Shown piece by piece: positions 56,101 through 64,000 of a stretch of DNA of 64,000 nt. Each line of letters begins with the position of its first letter. Position 1 is the stretch's first letter. The DNA lies in NCBI GenBank assembly GCA_949987705.1, contig OX465283.1, positions 156,937,850 through 157,001,849 of the forward strand, read 5' to 3'. The position numbers and the translations under genes are program-made. Below the pieces are notes generated by a model. That model was not told the DNA's origin, ran no database searches, and saw only the letters and a program-made list of their open reading frames with translations. Origin of the DNA: Thereva unica (lineage: Eukaryota > Arthropoda > Insecta > Diptera > Therevidae).

Positions 56101-57021
56101 ATCTCTCGCTATATAAGAAGGTGCAAGAAATGTCAAACCATGAAGGCCTCTAGACAATTCCGAATGCCCATGGTTATCACGGACATTGCTGAAAAACCCT
56201 TCGATAAAGTCTATTTAGACATAGTAGGCCCCCTGGAAGAAACCCATTCGGGAAACAAGTACATCCTAACCTTCCAGGATAACCTAACAAAATTCGTCGA
56301 TTGGTATGCCATTCCCAATGGGGAAGCTCACACGGTAGCACAAATTTTCTTCGACGAAATCGTCACGCGCTATCGCATACCAAAACAAATAGTCACCGAC
56401 CAGGGATCAAACTTCCTGAGTGACCTGTTCAAAAGCGTGTGTAGGCTCTTAAAGGTTAAGAAACTCCAAACATCAGCATACCACCCTCAGTCCAATGGAG
56501 CCCTAGAACGCGCTCACAGACCCTTAATAGAATACTTGCGCACCCTCGTAGACGAGAGCCCCCAAAGCTGGGACAATTTCCTTCGGACAGCAGCATTCGT
56601 GTACAACAACAGTGTACACGAGGGGACAAAACTAACCCCCATGGATTGCCTCTACGGCTTTACAGCCGACGTCCCATCCAATTTAAAACGAGAGCCAGAA
56701 CCTATATACAATCACGAAAGTTATTACCATCAACTTCGGTATAAATTGCAAAAATCATACGCACTGGCACGTAAGAATCTACTCGCTAGTAAAAACCGCT
56801 CCAAAAGATATTATGATGGGAAGGCACGACCTCAAACACTACACGTAGGAGACAAGGTTCTACTACACAACGAAGCGCGCAAGAACAAATTATCCCAAAT
56901 ATGGATCGGACCCTATACAGTGGTCGCAGTCCCCAGCCCAGTAAACTCAACAATTAAAATAAATAAGAAGCTAGTAACAGTTCACAACAACCGACTAAAA
57001 CCCTTTTATGAAGAAAATTAA
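53020..57021 (+). CDS. pol: Pol polyprotein (protease, RT, RNase H, integrase), -1 frame to gag
   Basis: An intact 1,333-codon frame with no credible own start, expressed by -1 frameshift from gag. Counting from 53020: retropepsin with VDTGS at about 77 and LLGND; reverse transcriptase with VVDFRKVN, LDLASGYHQ and the YLDD active site at 627-630; RNase H with TTDAS and YTDHKPL; integrase with an HHCC zinc region (GGHQG...CKKCQ) and D, D35E residues at 1067, 1127 and 1163; then a GPY/F module (IGPYTVV). Domain order PR-RT-RH-IN is that of Ty3/Gypsy elements. An acidic/Gln-rich spacer separates RNase H from integrase. All catalytic residues are present. Confidence 0.95.
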   Translation: MRFLRKTGPPGRRLSTKTAMGELPIGKLLRVGPNTPGPTVNTNNKPNGGPQASTGTNPLVTLPLDISLNGKTQLVVDTGSEVTILKKNKLRQNVTINPSQKCTLETPYGKGNTLGSCQGNFKLKTPIPCTFQIVQNMPEIPKDGLLGNDFLSQHCNVEGPNKTLRFPRTEINPEEMTFPLQTKTTRPNPREQQEQTQPRESQLVEAETTPGGVSPVPSEGSTSCQSQDGSRLDNNLNGFETNEDLRQKVILTESICIPGRSQMVVPIPLSLEEEMLCKAQEPCEGVFLANALLPSGNQRVFVGLLNANNFPVALTSLTLTLVPTNDYSTIPLNSNPASSSPRLFVKKDNGECGRPVTKTGTPPLKTSRKWQKKLGVKSTRGHKSSDQEAANLLHIRHVFPDYEDPDDQERAQRIQKVDEELNLDHPLTTEERRSIKELCHEYADIFHLKGDKLTYTDAISHEIPMVYDQIINQKMYRLPETQRQVINEQLEEMLDSDIVQPSKSPWNSPLLVVPKKAGPNGEKKWRVVVDFRKVNEKTIGDAFPLPRIEDILDQLGHSRYFTTLDLASGYHQVLVEPQDRAKTAFSTNYGHYEFKRMPFGLKGAPATFQRLMNYVLTGLQGLECFVYLDDIVIYGKNLEDHNTKLRRVFDRLRENNLKLQPEKCQFLRKEVVYLGHVCSEKGALPDPRKTECVQKFPAPRTIRQVQSFLGLANYYRKFVPDFSKTVRPLTNLLRKGVKFSWTPKCEDAFQQIKNNLVSPPLLIYPDFDKPFNLTTDASSEALGAVLSQGEVGKDQPIAYASRTLNKAERNYSTIEKELLAIVWAVKNFRCYLLGRKFTVYTDHKPLKGVFKVKDPTTRLVRFHHKLSEYDYTIEYKPGKYNTNADALSRIPHYVEEPKTFTVEAQVHQPGKHLQTKQEETPKQCNIITRAQAQKQKDDEKDKRTTSLEAPHSEEGPKPPEIEDETPEDPPKDNNLKGKKKVEVITSQEEINTILKDYHDSLFGGHQGVVKTYNRIRQKYWWRRMFRDISRYIRRCKKCQTMKASRQFRMPMVITDIAEKPFDKVYLDIVGPLEETHSGNKYILTFQDNLTKFVDWYAIPNGEAHTVAQIFFDEIVTRYRIPKQIVTDQGSNFLSDLFKSVCRLLKVKKLQTSAYHPQSNGALERAHRPLIEYLRTLVDESPQSWDNFLRTAAFVYNNSVHEGTKLTPMDCLYGFTADVPSNLKREPEPIYNHESYYHQLRYKLQKSYALARKNLLASKNRSKRYYDGKARPQTLHVGDKVLLHNEARKNKLSQIWIGPYTVVAVPSPVNSTIKINKKLVTVHNNRLKPFYEEN
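53095..53135 (+). promoter_or_regulatory. -1 ribosomal frameshift site: GGGAAAC and hairpin
   Basis: G GGA AAC at 53095-53101 lies in the gag frame exactly as X XXY YYZ. Eight bases on, GTCGGACC (53110-53117) can pair with GGCCCGAC (53128-53135), seven pairs and one mismatch around a 10-base loop. Slipping back one base here enters pol 39 nt before the gag stop. Confidence 0.82.
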
Positions 57022-57350
57022 AAAATGTATACGACCCAAACGGGCCTTACACACAATAGCCACCAATACTACCTTTTATCCAATGAAACGAAAAATTAGA
57101 CGGGTCTTGAATTAGCAGACTGCAACTCATGTCTCCATATCCCACACACAGGCAAACTAGAGCTAGCCTCTGGTTTACACCTTCCACCGATATATTTACT
57201 ATTATTTCTCGTGACTATCAAACCACTTCATCCCCTAATAAAAACTCCATTTACATATAATCTTACCCTTTTTTTTGATTTTGCATTCACCCTCCTCTCC
57301 CTTATAATCTCAACTACGAGAATCGCTCTACTCCGTAGCGATTCTCTTGC
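57022..57350 (+). other. Non-coding stretch between pol and PPT, with hairpin
   Basis: About 330 nt with no env-like frame. A perfect 10-bp inverted repeat, GAGAATCGCT (57318-57327) and AGCGATTCTC (57337-57346), ends just before the polypurine tract. Confidence 0.75.
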
Positions 57351-57366
57351 TTCAGGGGGGAAGGAA
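57351..57366 (+). other. Polypurine tract of the Gypsy element
   Basis: TTCAGGGGGGAAGGAA lies directly before the 3' LTR start TGTTATG, as needed for plus-strand priming. Confidence 0.9.
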
Positions 57367-60300
57367 TGTTATGTAGAAATTTTGAGCAACCCTCAAAATT
57401 AAGAAAATTTCTAATAATTTCTAAATTTCCAAATCCAAAATTCCTTGAACCCGGAATTTTGTTGACATAAAAAATGCACGGGCCGGTAAATGACCCGTGC
57501 ACAAAATCCAAGTGTAACCTGAAACGCCAAAGGAAATTGGCAAGAATATTTAGCGCAATTTGCCTTGCGAAATTAATAAACGAAAGAAAAAAGCTCGTAA
57601 GCAAATTGCGCCAGTTTCAGGCCACTTGAAGAAAAGCCGACGGGTGCGTTTTTCCGGCCGGCGACCTCAACCTTGGGTCAAGCACCAGCAGGTGACTTTT
57701 GCACCTAGGTTGAAGGCCCGGAGGAAAAATGCAATCGAAGGACTTTTAAAAATAAAGTTTCGGAAAACTGAGGATCGATCGAGTGATCGATCGTTGAGTC
57801 TGATCAAAACTTTCCGCGGCGACGGTTGCTTTTCCCGCAACATTTAAAAGAGTATGATTTTGATTTTCACCAGCGGCGGTGGTGGTTAGAAGATTTTTAA
57901 TTTAAAACTCGGTAGCGGGTGAATAAGTGAATAGTTTCGATAAACCTAGTAAATTAAATAAAGTATAAATTTGTGTCCGAGAAAGGGTCTTGTAATATTG
58001 AATAAGTGAATAGTTTCGATAAACCTAGTAAATTAAATAAAGTATAAATTTGTGTCCGAAAAAGGGTCTTGTAATATTGAATAAGTGAATAGTTTCGGTA
58101 AACCTAGTAAATTAAATAAAGTATAAATTTGTGTCCGAAAAAGGGTCTTGTAATATTGAATAAGTGAATAGTTTCGGTAAACCTAGTAAATTAAATAAAG
58201 TATAAATTTGTGTCCGAAAAAGGGTCTTGTAATATTGAATAAGTGAATAGTTTCGGTAAACCTAGTAAATTAAATAAAGTATAAATTTGTGTCCGAAAAA
58301 GGGTCTTGTAATATTGAATAAGTGAATAGTTTCGGTAAACCTAGTAAATTAAATAAAGTATAAATTTGTGTCCGAAAAAGGGTCTTGTAATATTGAATAA
58401 GTGAATAGTTTCGGTAAACCTAGTAAATTAAATAAAGTATAAATTTGTGTCCGAAAAAGGGTCTTGTAATATTGAATAAGTGAATAGTTTCGGTAAACCT
58501 AGTAAATTAAATAAAGTATAAATTTGTGTCCGAAAAAGGGTCTTGTAATATTGAATAAGTGAATAGTTTCGGTAAACCTAGTAAATTAAATAAAGTATAA
58601 ATTTGTGTCCGAAAAAGGGTCTTGTAATATTGAATAAGTGAATAGTTTCGGTAAACCTAGTAAATTAAATAAAGTATAAATTTGTGTCCGAAAAAGGGTC
58701 TTGTAATATTGAATAAGTGAATAGTTTCGGTAAACCTAGTAAATTAAATAAAGTATAAATTTGTGTCCGAAAAAGGGTCTTGTAATATTGAATAAGTGAA
58801 TAGTTTCGGTAAACCTAGTAAATTAAATAAAGTATAAATTTGTGTCCGAAAAAGGGTCTTGTAATATTGAATAAGTGAATAGTTTCGGTAAACCTAGTAA
58901 ATTAAATAAAGTATAAATTTGTGTCCGAAAAAGGGTCTTGTAATATTGAATAAGTGAATAGTTTCGGTAAACCTAATAAATTAAATAAGGTATAAATTTG
59001 TGTCCGAAAAAGGGTCTTGTAATATTGAATAATCGAATAGTTTCGGTAAAACTAGTAAATTAAATAAGGTATAAATTTGTGTCCGAAAAAGGGTCTTGTA
59101 ATATTGAATAAGTGAATAGTTTCGGTAAACCTAGTAAATTAAATAAAGTATAAATTTGTGTCCGAAAAAGGGTCTTGTAATATTGAATAAGTGAATAGTT
59201 TCGGTAAACCTAGTAAATTAAATAAAGTATAAATTTGTGTCCGAAAAAGGGTCTTGTAATATTGAATAAGTGAATAGTTTCGGTAAACCTAGTAAATTAA
59301 ATAAAGTATAAATTTGTGTCCGAAAAAGGGTCTTGTAATATTGAATAAGTGAATAGTTTCGGTAAACCTAGTAAATTAAATAAAGTATAAATTTGTGTCC
59401 GAAAAAGGGTCTTGTAATATTGAATAAGTGAATAGTTTCGGTAAACCTAGTAAATTAAATAAAGTATAAATTTGTGTCCGAAAAAGGGTCTTGTAATATT
59501 GAATAAGTGAATAGTTTCGGTAAACCTAGTAAATTAAATAAAGTATAAATTTGTGTCCGAAAAAGGGTCTTGTAATATTGAATAAGTGAATAGTTTCGGT
59601 AAACCTAATAAATTAAATAAGGTATAAATTTGTGTCCGAAAAAGGGTCTTGTAATATTGAATAATCGAATAGTTTCGGTAAAACTAGTAAATTAAATAAA
59701 GTATAAATTTGTGTCCGAAAAAGGGTCTTGTAATATTGAATAAGTGAATAGTTTCGGTAAAACTAGTAAATTAAATAAAGTATAAATTTGTGTCCGAAAA
59801 AGGGTCTTGTAATATTGAATAAGTGAATAGTTTCGGTAAACCTAGTAAATTAAATAAGGTATAAATTTGTGTCCGAAAAAGGGTCTTGTAATATTGAATA
59901 AGTGAATAGTTTCGGTAAACCTAGTAAATTAAATAAGGTATAAATTTGTGTCCGAAAAAGGGTCTTGTAATATTGAATAAGTGAATAGTTTCGGTAAACC
60001 TAGTAAATTAAATAAAGTATAAATTTGTGTCCGAAAAAGGGTCTTGTAATATTGAATAAGTGAATAGTTTCGGTAAACCTAGTAAATTAAATAAAGTATA
60101 AATTTGTGTCCGAAAAAGGGTCTTGTAGTATTGAATAAGCGAATAGTTTCGGTAAACCTAGTAAATTAAATAAGGTATAAATTTGTGTCCGAAAAAGGGT
60201 CTTGTAATATTGAATAAGTGAATAGTTTCGGTAAACCTAATAAATTAAATAAGGTATAAATTTGTGTCCGAAAAAGGGTCTTGTAATATTGAATAATCGA

Positions 60301-60922
60301 ATAGTTTCGGTAAAACTAGTAAATTAAATAAAGTATAAATTTGTGTCCGAAAAAGGGTCTTGTAATATTGAATAAGTGAATAGTTTCGGTAAACCTAGTA
60401 AATTAAATAAAGTATAAATTTGTGTCCGAAAAAGGGTCTTGTAATATTGAATAAGTGAATAGTTTCGGTAAACCTAGTAAATTAAATAAGGTATAAATTT
60501 GTGTCCGAAAAAGGGTCTTGTAATATTGAATAAGTGAATAGTTTCGGTAAACCTAGTAAATTAAATAAAGTATAAATTTGTGTCCGAAAAAGGGTCTTGT
60601 AGTATTGAATAAGCGAATAGTTTCGATAGAACTAAGTGAAATAAGTAAATTATAGAGTGTAAAAACTGTGTATTTTAAATCAGAAGTTGAAAAACAAGAG
60701 GAAAGCAAATAAAGATAAAAGATAATAAACGAATTTCATTTCAATTGAATGTTGCGTAGTGGTCGACTCTTTCCGGCAGACAGTATAATTGTGAGTATAA
60801 AGAAAAATCTACTCTAACAACCTAGCAACAGGTTTACCTGTGGGTGACGTTTGCTAGTTGTACTGATAAATACATTTTACGAAAACATAAAACAATATTA
60901 GTGCTATAAAGACTATACGTAT

Positions 60923-60972
<50 letters not shown>

Positions 60973-60981
60973 TATATAACA
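57367..60981 (+). repeat. 3' LTR with 34-copy 79-bp array
   Basis: 3,615 bp, same start and end as the 5' LTR. The length excess over the 5' LTR is accounted for by 19 extra 79-bp units (1,501 bp) and a longer (TA)n tract near the end. Marker variants (AATAAT-CGAATAG; TAATAAATTAAATAAGG) appear after units 14, 22 and 30. Confidence 0.95.
57916..60604 (+). repeat. 79-bp tandem array in 3' LTR, 34 units, with 8-unit higher-order period
   Basis: GGGTCTTGTA runs from 57985 to 60592 at exact 79-bp steps (34 units). The AATAATCG marker follows GGGTCT positions 59012, 59644 and 60276, spaced 632 bp = 8 units. The array-terminal variant GTAGTATTGAATAAGCG occurs inside the array at 60118 as well as at its end, which shows an array end was copied into the interior. 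Confidence 0.95.
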
Positions 60982-62680
60982 TTCCCTTTGACAACACTCT
61001 TTTCTATTGTTGTGGCGCTGAACGAAATTAAGAACCCGGAAGCCAGCAACACTAGCACACTCATTTCTAGGCTCGAATGCACTTTTCCCATTGAATAAAA
61101 GGGAAGTAAAGCACCTTTGTTATAGCTCAAAGCAGTCTATGGAAGTAAGGACCAGACTTAGTAGTAATGAATGATTACAATCAAAAGGTGCTGACTGAAA
61201 GCTCTTTTGAAACTACGCACCAACAGTGGGGATTTGTCATAAATCCCCATAATTAAATCTGTCTTCATTTGGAGGGCGTTCAAGTAAATTGATATTTGTG
61301 TCCTTGGTTATGTAATGTCTCTTCCAGCATTCAGTAGAAGAAGCCTTTCAGCTTCAACTTTTAAGATAACGTGCCTCACTCTAAAGGTGTATAACCTTTA
61401 CCCCCCACCCTTATTTCTACGCCTATAGATATAATCCAGCATCACTATTCCCACTTGTGGTTTTTGTCGGGCATGTTTATGGCAGTGCAGCACAACTTTT
61501 TAAGGCATCCATTTAGTCAAAAGATGATTATAAGTTGATATAGGACAACTCTGGCTCCACGCACACACCTGCGAATCGCTGCCAGTTCTTGCATTCCAGC
61601 ACAGACATCCCACTTGAAATGAGAGGTGGAAAATGCGACGTATTTTAATGACGACGAGCGCTTCGCCAGAATGAGCCAACGACGTTAGAATGAAGGTGAT
61701 GCTTAAGGTATATAACACTGATGTGGAGTGGTACCCAGGGGTGGAATGGGCGCTCCAAACCCAAGTTTTTCTTGTCGCTGTAAACTTTTCCCTCCTTATT
61801 ATCCAAGAGCCTCAATTGTTGATGGTACCCTCCCCGCACGCTGCCCCGCCAGTTCAGCTAAATCAACATACGTGATTATCGATTTCAGGAAGACTCCTTT
61901 GTTACCTGTATCATAATTTGAATTGGATAAAGGATCGCTTCCTGGGCCTCAGACTCCCCCTGTATGTCAACTTGTGTAATTACGCTTGAGAGCTAACAAA
62001 TAAAGTTTTTTGCGTTCTGTTTGGGAAATTTCCTCGGAAAAATTTTAATTAGAAAATTTATTTAGTCATGTATTTACATTTTAAATTAAAATAAACCTAA
62101 ACAAAATGGCGGCGATTCTCATTGGTTGCTCCTTGCGAAATTTGGCAACATTCTTTGTTATTCTTTGTCGGGGGTAATGAGAGCAGCCTGCAAAAATATA
62201 AAACACGATTTTTGTGTGTGCTTTTGGGAAACTTTTCCTTTATGAATATTCAACTTGAATACTTTCTCGGGGTTTTTTGTTAGGCGTAAGTTATGGCAAA
62301 AAATTATTACAGGCCATGAGAAGAGTCAATAGGAGAGAGAATAATGAGGTGTTTACATACTCAACTCTGGGAGGTTGTGTGGGACATGAGAAAAAAGTAT
62401 CGGAAGACGTCATGCTGCTTTCTGAATTGATTAGGACTTCGAAATAACTTTGAGATGTTTACACATATTATTCAAAATTCCAGGTTGTTTTGTTTTTTTT
62501 TGTTTTTCTCTTTTGCATTTTGACATACACCTGAATATACATTATGAGCGTCTTGTCAAATTGATTGTGAAATGTTTTTTGCGCTGGCCAAAAATCGATA
62601 GAATGGAGTGGTGTAGTATGAAAATATGTTATGTGTCGTAACTATTATACGCAGTACAATCATATCCTTCAAGTACTGAG
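60982..62680. other. Right flank of the LTR element, no gene recognised
   Basis: Starts with TTCC duplication. Short frames only. T-rich patches near 62270 and 62480. Confidence 0.5.
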
Positions 62681-62684
62681 TTTC

Positions 62685-62850
62685 CATGCGGAGTTTACCT
62701 TACTTTGTTTAATGCAACCCCATCCTCTGTCTACTGGTAACCCTCATGGCTCAATTTTATCTCTTGCTTATTTCCTTATCGTTATAAACGACCTAGATCT
62801 AATATGTACCCTCAACTCGCTTCACAGTTTCGAAACATGCCCTCTCTAAT
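62685..62850 (+). pseudogene. CR1/Jockey-like LINE RT relic
   Basis: TGNPHGSILSLAYFLIVIND followed by LNSLHSF, a degraded copy of the GVPQGSILSPALFLIFIND and PLLSFAD blocks of the LINE at 3.9-5.2 kb. Confidence 0.65.
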
Positions 62851-62994
62851 GTAGACACGAGCTGGATTTTACCTTGTGATTGTTAGCTTATGTCCATTTC
62901 AATCAACTAAGACAACAAACACATTCTTGATTGGGGCCGCGAAGTGCATTCGAATTCGTTTCGTCTGCGTAGGCGATCTAGTTCGAACATTAAT

Positions 62995-63205
62995 TTATTA
63001 CAATAGCCACAGAAAAACCTCTTTCAGTTTTACTGCGGTTTTTATCATGTGTGATGTCATGTCTGAGCGATAAACTGGGTGAACTGTTCAGTTTTGAACT
63101 ATTTTCACTCAGCCCTCACACCTGAGCTTTTAGACCCACTTTTGCTCCGATAAACTGCGCAGGTCAGATAGCTTATCGTTCAGTTCTCTCAGTACCATCC
63201 ACTTC
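62995..63205 (-). mobile_element. Partial copy of the 31.3-kb CAGTT-rich MITE
   Basis: Minus strand shares ACTGAGAGAACTGAACGATA, TGCGCAGTTTATCG, GAACAGTTCA and CTCAGACATGACAT with 31390-31530, in the same order. Confidence 0.7.
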
Positions 63206-63655
63206 TTCTTCACCGGCTCTACAACCGGGATCCGTCCTGGCCTCTCGCAACTGTTCTGTCCACAGGTCCCGATTCTGGCCCGTTTGGCATCCCTAAGCTC
63301 TGAACGTCCTGGTCTATCTCATCCCTCCAGCGGAGTTTGGGTCTCCCTCGCCTGCACCCCCTAGGTCTTACCGCTAGCGCTACTTTCCGAGTAGGCTCAT
63401 CTTCACTCATACGAGCTAGATGCTCTGTCCACCGGAGCCTACCGGAGCCTACTTGATTTCTTCACAACAAATATGTCGCGATAGCGCTCGTAGATCTCGC
63501 CATTGTAGAGTCTTCGAAATCGTCCTTCCTCACATAAGAGGCCAACAATCCTCCGAAAGTATTTTCCTCTTGAACACGCCCAAGAGGTTTGAGTGTTTTT
63601 GCTAAGCACCCACGTTTCAGAACCGGTAAGACCGGTAAGACCATCGTCTTATGCC
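63206..63655 (-). pseudogene. LINE RT C-terminal relic (GSETW type)
   Basis: Minus translations in order: SETWVLSKNTQ, KYFRRIVGLLCEEGRFRRL, YNGEIYERYRDIFVVKKSSRL, MSEDEPTRKVALAVRP and RGRPKLRWRDEIDQDVQSLG. Same C-terminal layout as the 19.7-22.2 kb LINE group; several shifts. Confidence 0.72.
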
Positions 63656-64000
63656 GCGTACACACCGGGCCAACGAAGGCCAACGAATGGGATTCGCTGA
63701 CGTTCGTTGGTTCTGTGTGGACGGTTTAGCAAAAGCCAACGAAGACTCGTTGGCGTTCGCTTGCAACCCGTAGCGTGGCGGTAACATCAAAGGAAACAAG
63801 CCATTTGAGCGAATGTGGTGTGGACGGGCATCGAAGTTTAACCAACGATTGACAGGCTCGAAGGCCGAAATTTTAAGAATTTGACGTAACCCGAATACCC
63901 GTCCCAACGAACGTTTGCTAAACCAACAAATGCTTATGGACGTATCTTCGAACGCGAACGAACGTTCGGTAGCCAACGTCGAATGTCGTTGTTGGCCTTC
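63656..64000. mobile_element. MITE cut by the window end
   Basis: Starts TGCCGCGTACACACCGGGCC then AACGAAGGCCAACGAATGGG; the window ends in GTTGTTGGCCTTC, the beginning of the inverse end. GCCAACGA motifs recur throughout. Confidence 0.6.

Larger units (their letters stand above)
48704..60981 (+). mobile_element. Complete Gypsy-type LTR retrotransposon (297/17.6-like priming), 12.3 kb
   Basis: The element runs TGTTATGTAG...ATATAACA and is flanked by the 4-bp target duplication TTCC (48700-48703 and 60982-60985). Order: 5' LTR 48704-50795, a four-base spacer, tRNA-Ser-like primer site at 50800, gag, pol in the -1 frame, about 345 nt of non-coding DNA, polypurine tract, 3' LTR 57367-60981. Gag and Pol reading frames are open throughout, so this is a recent and perhaps active copy. 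There is no env-like reading frame. The two LTRs match outside their tandem arrays apart from a few changes near their ends and in the (TA)n tract, but differ by 1.5 kb in array length. Confidence 0.96.

Noticed and set aside
60834..61130. 98-codon frame with Ile-Tyr repeat on the minus strand
   Set aside because: Translation of the (TA)n microsatellite at the end of the 3' LTR.

Overview
This window looks like insect nuclear DNA, and probably dipteran: one conserved animal gene with long introns and short 60-nt-scale introns, an AT-rich background, a 297/17.6-type Gypsy element primed by a tRNA-Ser-like site, and many LINE and MITE relics. The insect call is inference from these features; species cannot be read from the sequence alone. 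No bacterial-type genes, rRNA or CRISPR arrays were seen.

Layout. 1-8.5 kb is AT-rich flank downstream of the main gene and holds a 2.1-kb long-TIR element with a dead mariner inside, a CR1/Jockey-like LINE and three MITEs. From 8.5 to 28.9 kb, minus strand, lies a TULP4/Tusp-type gene (WD40 + SOCS box + split Tubby domain). I could place ten coding exons plus one probable 44-nt micro-exon; all junction phases agree and give about 1,400 codons ending in a conserved C-terminus. Its introns are filled with decayed LINEs and nested MITEs. The first coding exon was not found. From 28.9 to 42.8 kb there is no conserved gene, only LINE relics (34.0-37.0 kb is the largest) and MITEs. At 43.05-44.27 kb, plus strand, a five-exon gene encodes an unrecognised secreted protein with a signal peptide. 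44.3-48.7 kb is more TE debris. 48,704-60,981 is a complete LTR retrotransposon with TTCC target duplications and intact gag and pol. 61-64 kb is LINE and MITE debris.

The most unusual feature is in that retrotransposon. Its LTRs carry a 79-bp minisatellite with 15 copies in the 5' LTR and 34 in the 3' LTR, so two sequences that should be identical at insertion are 2,092 and 3,615 bp long. Marker variants in the 3' array recur every 8 units, a higher-order structure. Gag and Pol are joined by a G GGA AAC slippery heptamer in the correct frame, followed by a hairpin.

The two host genes show no evident functional link. TULP4-type proteins are thought to act as substrate adaptors of Cullin-5 type ubiquitin ligases through the SOCS box. 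The secreted gene stands alone on the opposite strand.
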